A DNA stretch of 64,000 nt from Chlamydomonas reinhardtii. Taxonomy: Eukaryota; Chlorophyta; Chlorophyceae; Chlamydomonadales; Chlamydomonadaceae. Positions 59,501 through 64,000 of the stretch are shown piece by piece (within the stretch, counting starts at the first letter, position 1; every line of letters starts with the position of its first letter). Position numbers and translations under genes: made by a program. The notes beneath the pieces were generated by a model. It was given only the letters and a program-made list of their open reading frames with translations. It was not told the DNA's origin and did not search any database. The stretch covers positions 3,173,910 to 3,237,909 of the forward strand of contig NC_057012.1 of NCBI RefSeq assembly GCF_000002595.2, written 5' to 3'.

Positions 59501-61646
59501 CCGCTCTCTGGAGCGGCTGCCCGCGGTGGCTCTGGCGCTGCTGTGCGAGCACGAGGTGGGGCTGCTGGCGGCGGCGCACGCGGGCCTGGTGGGCGAGCTG
59601 GAGGGGCGGCGCGGCGCGCTGCTCAAGCTGGTGGAGGTGCACCGGGGCAGCTTGCACCCGGGCATGATGATGCCGGCACGGTGAGGGGGCAGGGCGGGAG
59701 GGATGGGTTGGGTGGAGGTGGGTCGGGTGGAGGTTATGCGAACCTGAGTGGGGCGGGGTGGGGTGGGACTATGGCGGGCGGACAGAGCGCCTGGCAGCGG
59801 CCTGGTTCCTCAGTGCGGTGCTCGTCACGATGACTCGGTCCCAAGCAACGTCCCCACACCTTCCGGCTCCATCTCCTCCGTGCCCTTATCGCCGCCGCCC
59901 CCCCCCCCTTCCACCCCCTCGCCCCGCCAGGCGCCCGGAGCTGGCGGCGGTCAAGTCGTCCGAGTCCGACCGCGCCGCCGCGCACGCCGCGCTGCTGTCC
60001 ACCTACGGCGGCCAGGTGCTGGACATGGCGCGGCGGCAGGCGCCGGCGCTGCAGGGCCGCCTGCTGCGGCTGAGCAGTCAGCTGGCGGCGCTGCTGGACA
60101 CCTTCCTCATGCCGCAGGTGGGCGGAGGCGCGGGTGGAGACTGGGTGGGGTGGGGGGGAGTGGGGAGGGATGGGTCGGGGTGGGAAGGGAGAAGGGTGGG
60201 GTGGAGTGGGGCAGTTTATTCAACTCGCATGGGGTGGGGTTGGATGGGCAGGGGCGCTTGTGGATGCTGGGGCTAGGGGAAGGAGGCATGGCAGGCCACG
60301 CATGCGCGGGCAGCAGCCCCTATTTACCGCGCTCCCTCCCGGACGCTCCCTTACTCGCAAATTTCGGATTCTCATGCCCACTGCAGGACCTGCCACCACC
60401 TGGTGAGAGCGACTCGTGGGTGTACGACCTCCCACACAAGGACACCAAGCAGCTGCTGCGGCTGGCGCTGGCTCAGGCCGAGGCCGAGGTGGAGGCGCCG
60501 CCGCCGGTGGACGCAAAGGGCGGCAAGCCCGGCGCAGCCGCGGGCGCGAAGCCTGCGGCCGGCGCGGCGGGTGCCAAGGCCGGGGCGGCGGCCGGCGGCA
60601 AGGGCAAGGACGCGGCGCCAGTGCCTGACCGGCCTTACTCTCCCGGGGAGTGGGCGTTGCCTGCAGGTGAGGAGGAGCAGGGATCAGCGGGTCGCAGCGT
60701 CCTCTTGTTGCAGGGAACGTAACGTGCCAAACAGAGTCCCGGTACGTGCGCACGCAACTACGTGTTCAACAGCAACTCTTTGTTCTCACACTGTGGTTAC
60801 CGTATGTGTGACTGCGCGCTCAGGCAACTTTGACCTGGTCAGCCTTGGCTGGCTGGACGAGGAGGGGAAGCCGCCGCACGGCCTGCCGCAGCCGCAGCAG
60901 GTGGAGGCGGCGGCGCCCACCAAGGCCTCCAAGCCGGCGCCGGCGGGCAAGCGGCCAGCATCAGCCAAGCCCGAGGGTGAGTGCGCCGTCACAGCCTCTT
61001 ATGCGGGAGCTAGGGTGCGTGCAAGCCGCCCCGAGCGGGCTGCGCCTTCAGGGTATGAGTCGATTTGCAGTTGCTTTCTTGCTGGTTGTCGCCTAGCCAC
61101 CTAGTGTGTGCATGTGTATGGGACGCTTGCTGACTGAGGAAGCGATATGGACCCGCCACACCCGCCATACCCGCCACTCTCTCTTGCAGGCGCCCCAGGC
61201 CGCACGCCCCTGGTGCCGGTGCCGGCGCCGCTGGTGGCGCTGGACACGCCCTGCCACCGCTGCGTCGTGCGAGCCTACCGGTCCGCTGTGCAGGTGCGGT
61301 GGGAGGGTGAGGTGGGGCAGCGGCCGTGCAGCGGGGCGCCGGTGCCCTTCCTTGAGAGCAGGCGGACCTGCGATGTGGCTGCTCGGATGTTACTGGTTGA
61401 GCTTCGGACTGCAACCTGTTTGCACCTTTGTATCGTTCTGGCCTGACAAGATATCGTACTCCCAAGATTGCCAACTTGCAATCTTCATCCCTATCTATTT
61501 CCTACCTACCCCGTACGCAGCGCCTGGAGGAGTCGCTGCGTTCCGCCATGTCGGGCCACCGGCTGCGTCTGTCGAGCTGGGCCAAGGATGAGGAACTGTG
61601 GGGGCGGACCTGGGCGCAGCTGGTGGGGAGGCTGGAGGGGCTGTGA
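50568..61646 (+). CDS. CCDC180-like coiled-coil protein
   Basis: Exons: 50568-50687, 50908-50982, 51141-51296, 51619-51798, 52121-52216, 52366-52493, 52716-52862, 53043-53235, 53436-53763, 53982-54156, 54415-54571, 54817-55215, 55506-55627, 55909-56029, 56330-56572, 56848-57006, 57216-57347, 57713-58171, 58424-58762, 59032-59175, 59487-59680, 59931-60117, 60387-60666, 60824-60976, 61190-61293, 61521-61646; all phases agree, 1638 aa, close to the ~1650-1700 aa of animal CCDC180. Mostly long amphipathic helices rich in Ala, Glu and Arg, with Pro/Ala linkers around exons 12, 18 and 23. The layout of an N-terminal helical half and a C-terminal helical block (from about RPIRYPARIPAAVEELL in exon 20 on) resembles the DUF4455/DUF4456 pair of CCDC180. 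No enzymatic motif. CCDC180 proteins track with motile cilia, so a flagellar role is inferred. The first Met follows an AT-rich leader and gives MDWEKKTVARASL; an upstream exon cannot be excluded. Confidence 0.78.
55430..55480 (+). repeat. Family A intronic repeat (CCDC180-like intron 12)
   Basis: Gene-sense GGCTACGGCTTCACTTCGTA then AATAATCATGAATGTAACCCCC; 25 nt before the acceptor of exon 13. Shows that family A is not confined to STT3. Confidence 0.9.
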
Positions 61647-62042
61647 AGCGGCGGGGGGCGGAGGAGGTGCAGACAGTAGGGGGCGGAGGAGGCAGAGACG
61701 GAGGTATGCCAAGGACGACATTGGTGCGCTGTTTGTCAGCAGATGAGGAGGCACAGGTTGGGGGATTGCAATGAGGATGTCATTGCGGCATCTGTCACAG
61801 GCAATGTGCAGGCATGCAAGGGGGAAGGGGTACCTGCAACAATGCTCGCTGTGCTGTGGCGTGGGCGGTGGTGTGAGAATGGTTTATAGATCGGCCTGGC
61901 TTCGGCCAGGGGCCTGTTAGCAGTCCTGAGCAGTCAACAGGCGTGTGCGGCGAGCGTTATTACGACAGAGTGCGCTGCGACAAGCGCACTTCAACACTCT
62001 CATGCTTGTCATGCTGCGACGAGTGACAAGAAGCGGCGGACG

Positions 62043-62047
62043 TGTAA
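62043..62047 (+). terminator. Candidate poly(A) signal TGTAA (CCDC180-like)
   Basis: TGTAA 397 nt after the stop codon; another at about 62150. Confidence 0.4.
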
Positions 62048-62323
62048 ACACAAGGGGATTCGTGCGTCGGTTGGCGATGGCTGCTGCCCGATGGAGACGT
62101 GTACCGGCATGTCAAGTGAAGCGCGAACGGCCTTGCGTGTGCCCCTCCTGTAAATTTACTTACCGTAAGCTACAAGCAGTATATATACATGTATTGCTGC
62201 TGTCGTTTCTAACTGCTGGCCATCGGAAGCATGCATTAGCGAGCGAGCTCGTGTTTGCGGAGCGCCAGCCTGCGTAAGCACATTATGCGGTCAGTAGCAC
62301 ACAGGTGAGCTCAATGGTGGCAG

Positions 62324-62782
62324 GTGCCCGCCCAGCCGTTGCAAGTCCTGCGGGCGCGCGTCCAGTCTTGCATCCAGTGCAGTCGTGTGGGTGCGTGGCA
62401 GACTGTGACCTTGGGGACCCCTGCGCCGAAACCAGTTGAGCTTGTTACTTGTCCCATTCTTCGGGCTGCCCGACACAGGCTGCTGGGATGGCGGTCATCA
62501 GAAGCCTTTGACAAGGCGGAAGAGGTCATGGCCAAGTCCTGCGTGTTGGTGCTGGCGGCGGCAGCGGCCTTGTGCTCGAGTGCGCTTGTGTCCATGGTGT
62601 GGCCGGCGGCACGCACGGCCGCGGATGTCGCAGGCCGCATCGCAACAGTAATGATGCTGATGGGGTTTGCGGGCTTGGGGGTGGGGGCGTGCCTGCGTCC
62701 GCCCAGGCCACAGCATGGAATGGTGGGGCCCGCCCAGGAGCCGGCCGTCATAGCTGCGGGGGTTGTGTCGCCGAAGCTGTGA
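62324..62782 (+). CDS. Possible small hydrophobic protein (weak)
   Basis: An open frame of 152 codons whose last 85 (from the ATG at 62528, MAKSCVLVLAAAAALC) encode two hydrophobic segments, SCVLVLAAAAALCSSALVSM and IATVMMLMGFAGLGVGACL, separated by a short polar loop: a membrane hairpin. An acceptor-like CGACACAG precedes RHRLLGWRSSEAFDKAEEV. No family is recognised, no partner exon is found, and long frames arise easily in this GC-rich DNA. Confidence 0.25.
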   Translation: MPAQPLQVLRARVQSCIQCSRVGAWQTVTLGTPAPKPVELVTCPILRAARHRLLGWRSSEAFDKAEEVMAKSCVLVLAAAAALCSSALVSMVWPAARTAADVAGRIATVMMLMGFAGLGVGACLRPPRPQHGMVGPAQEPAVIAAGVVSPKL

Positions 62783-63613
62783 GGGACTTGAATGTGCGGT
62801 GGCGGAGCGGGTTGGTGCGGCAATGCCCTTGGTCTGCTGTGCGGTGGTGGCCGTGCTGCTGAGTAACAACACGCGATGGTGCTGCTGGGACGCTGTTTGG
62901 CAGTGCGATTTACGCTCCACCAAGGGTGGGGGAGGTGTACAAGGACAGGTTGCATATTGTAGGCGCTGGGGAAGCAAGGGCACCACCTGCAATGCGCCAA
63001 GCGCGACTGCACATGACCACGTGTCATTCCATTTACGTACGCCATACTCGGAAGCCAATGGTACTCCCGAGAGAAAGAAAGGGATGAAAATGTCCCGGCA
63101 TCATCAACGTCACAGCACGAAGAACTGGACACATACCACCACCAGGCAAGACCACCACGCCACAAAAAGGGTTTGCCCGCTGACAAACTAACACCTGACT
63201 GGACTGGACTGCGCAGTACGGTCCTTGAACAATGAGTTGACAACCTGAATGTGTTAGGGCGGACAGCGATTACTGCAAGGCACGGCGTGACAAGCTTCGA
63301 CTCACAGCTCTTCATCCCGTGCGCGTACCACCATATGTATGGACTGTACAGCGCCGGCAGCCTAGCTGGACAGCAACCCCACGGGGCCACGGCGGGCTGC
63401 TTCATTTAACCTGTAGCCGTAGGCCGCAGCACGTGCCTCCCGACCCGCCCTCCCGGTCCCGCCAGCCTTGCCCCTCGCTCCGGTCCTCCTCCCGCCACCT
63501 TCCTCTGCCCACAGCCCGTAGGTGCCGCCTCGTAATGGCATCCACCCGGCCCCATCATCCACCCCTTCACAGCACCACGGCGCTGAAGCCCCAGCCGCCT
63601 AGCAGCCGCGTGT

Positions 63614-64000
63614 CTAGGCGCTGCCGCCGTTTGTGACCACGTCCGCAATGGCCTCGGCCAGGTAGGGGCAGGAGGCCGCCGACAGGCCGGCCATGGAGAT
63701 ACGGCCGTCCATGGTCAGGTGGATGTGCCACTTGCGGGTCAGCACCTCGCACTGAGCCTTGCTCAGGCCTGCGGGGGCGGCCGGGCGGGCGGGGTGAGGG
63801 GTGGGGGCGAGAGGCGAGGGGCCGGGGGCGTAGGGGCGGAGTGTTTCAAGCAGTACCGGCACAGCAGCATCTGAGGCCTGCACACACAATTTCACATACA
63901 CATTGACCCATATCGTAGTCACACACACACACACATACACGCGTTTGACGCCCTGCGCTCACCCGTGTAGCTGAACATGCCAATCTGCTTGAGCACGAAG
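63614..64000 (-). CDS. Aspartate aminotransferase, C-terminal exons (5' part outside window)
   Basis: PLP enzyme exchanging the amino group between aspartate and 2-oxoglutarate. Exons seen: 63963->64000 and 63614-63768; phase agrees. The first ends FVLKQIGMFSYTG, the second reads GLSKAQCEVLTRKWHIHLTM then DGRISMAGLSAASCPYLAEA and stops, matching the 'qiGMFcftGL...qv..l...~~iY.t.~GRis.AGl' end of the eukaryotic family, including the Arg (GRIS) that binds the substrate carboxylate. The compartment (plastid, mitochondrion or cytosol) cannot be told without the N-terminus. Confidence 0.93.

Larger units (their letters stand above)
61647..63613. other. Intergenic between convergent CCDC180-like and aspartate aminotransferase genes
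   Basis: Nearly 2 kb. Contains TGTAA signals at 62043 and 62150 for the CCDC180-like gene and one possible small membrane-protein frame (62324-62782). 62790-63600 shows nothing I can support. Confidence 0.5.

Overview
The window is nuclear DNA from a green alga of the Chlamydomonas/Volvox type. It is very GC-rich (coding third positions are almost all G or C) and nearly every gene is split by many introns of 150-500 nt. Donors are mostly GTGAGT/GTGCGT, long CA/GT tracts sit in introns, coding runs are rich in Ala, Gly and Gln, and TGTAA (the chlorophyte poly(A) signal) follows several genes. No prokaryotic, organellar or viral gene block is visible. Gene models were built by hand from splice sites, phase and family similarity.

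Layout. 1-8421 (-) STT3 oligosaccharyltransferase catalytic subunit, 18 exons, 3' end outside the window. 9061-11819 (-) leucine-carboxyl-methyltransferase-like protein. 12399-15080 (+) tRNA-dihydrouridine synthase. 16099-19034 (-) LARGE/B4GAT1-type GT49 glycosyltransferase. 19808-25213 (-) class I (RPD3) histone deacetylase. 25857-26781 (+) unrecognised gene piece with a reading-frame break. 26.8-29.9 kb, gene-poor, with a diverged tandem duplication, a long inverted repeat and two weak transposon-like relics. 29910-31707 (-) four-helix membrane protein with a tyrosine-rich tail. 32633-33835 (-) GET1/WRB tail-anchored-protein insertase. 34062-37185 (+) Nudix-domain protein with an internally repeated tail. 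38362-41190 and 42343-45283 (+) tandem pair of CDCA7-type zinc-finger (zf-4CXXC_R1) genes. 45972-46351 a complete-looking MITE. 46505-50036 (-) GT90/CAP10-type glycosyltransferase. 50568-61646 (+) CCDC180-like coiled-coil protein, 26 exons, 1638 aa. 63614-64000 (-) 3' end of aspartate aminotransferase.

How the genes relate. This is a normal eukaryotic gene string, not an operon. Themes recur: ER/secretory glycosylation and membrane insertion (STT3, GT49, GT90, GET1) and chromatin (HDAC, two CDCA7-like genes). The CCDC180-like gene suggests a cilium-bearing cell.

Most interesting signals. (1) Two families of short repeats sit inside introns of unrelated genes. Family A (core GAATGTAACCCC in gene sense) always lies just upstream of a 3' splice site. 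Family B (TTGGGCTGGTATCTACAACC) occurs in both orientations and usually has its C-rich end near a splice junction. Together they look like introner-type elements. (2) The tandem CDCA7-like pair shares a nearly identical tract across an intron and exon, suggesting gene conversion, plus a duplicated upstream region with a 267-nt presence/absence segment. (3) A 380-bp TA-flanked MITE. (4) A shared ~130-nt module just after the stop codons of two unrelated genes.
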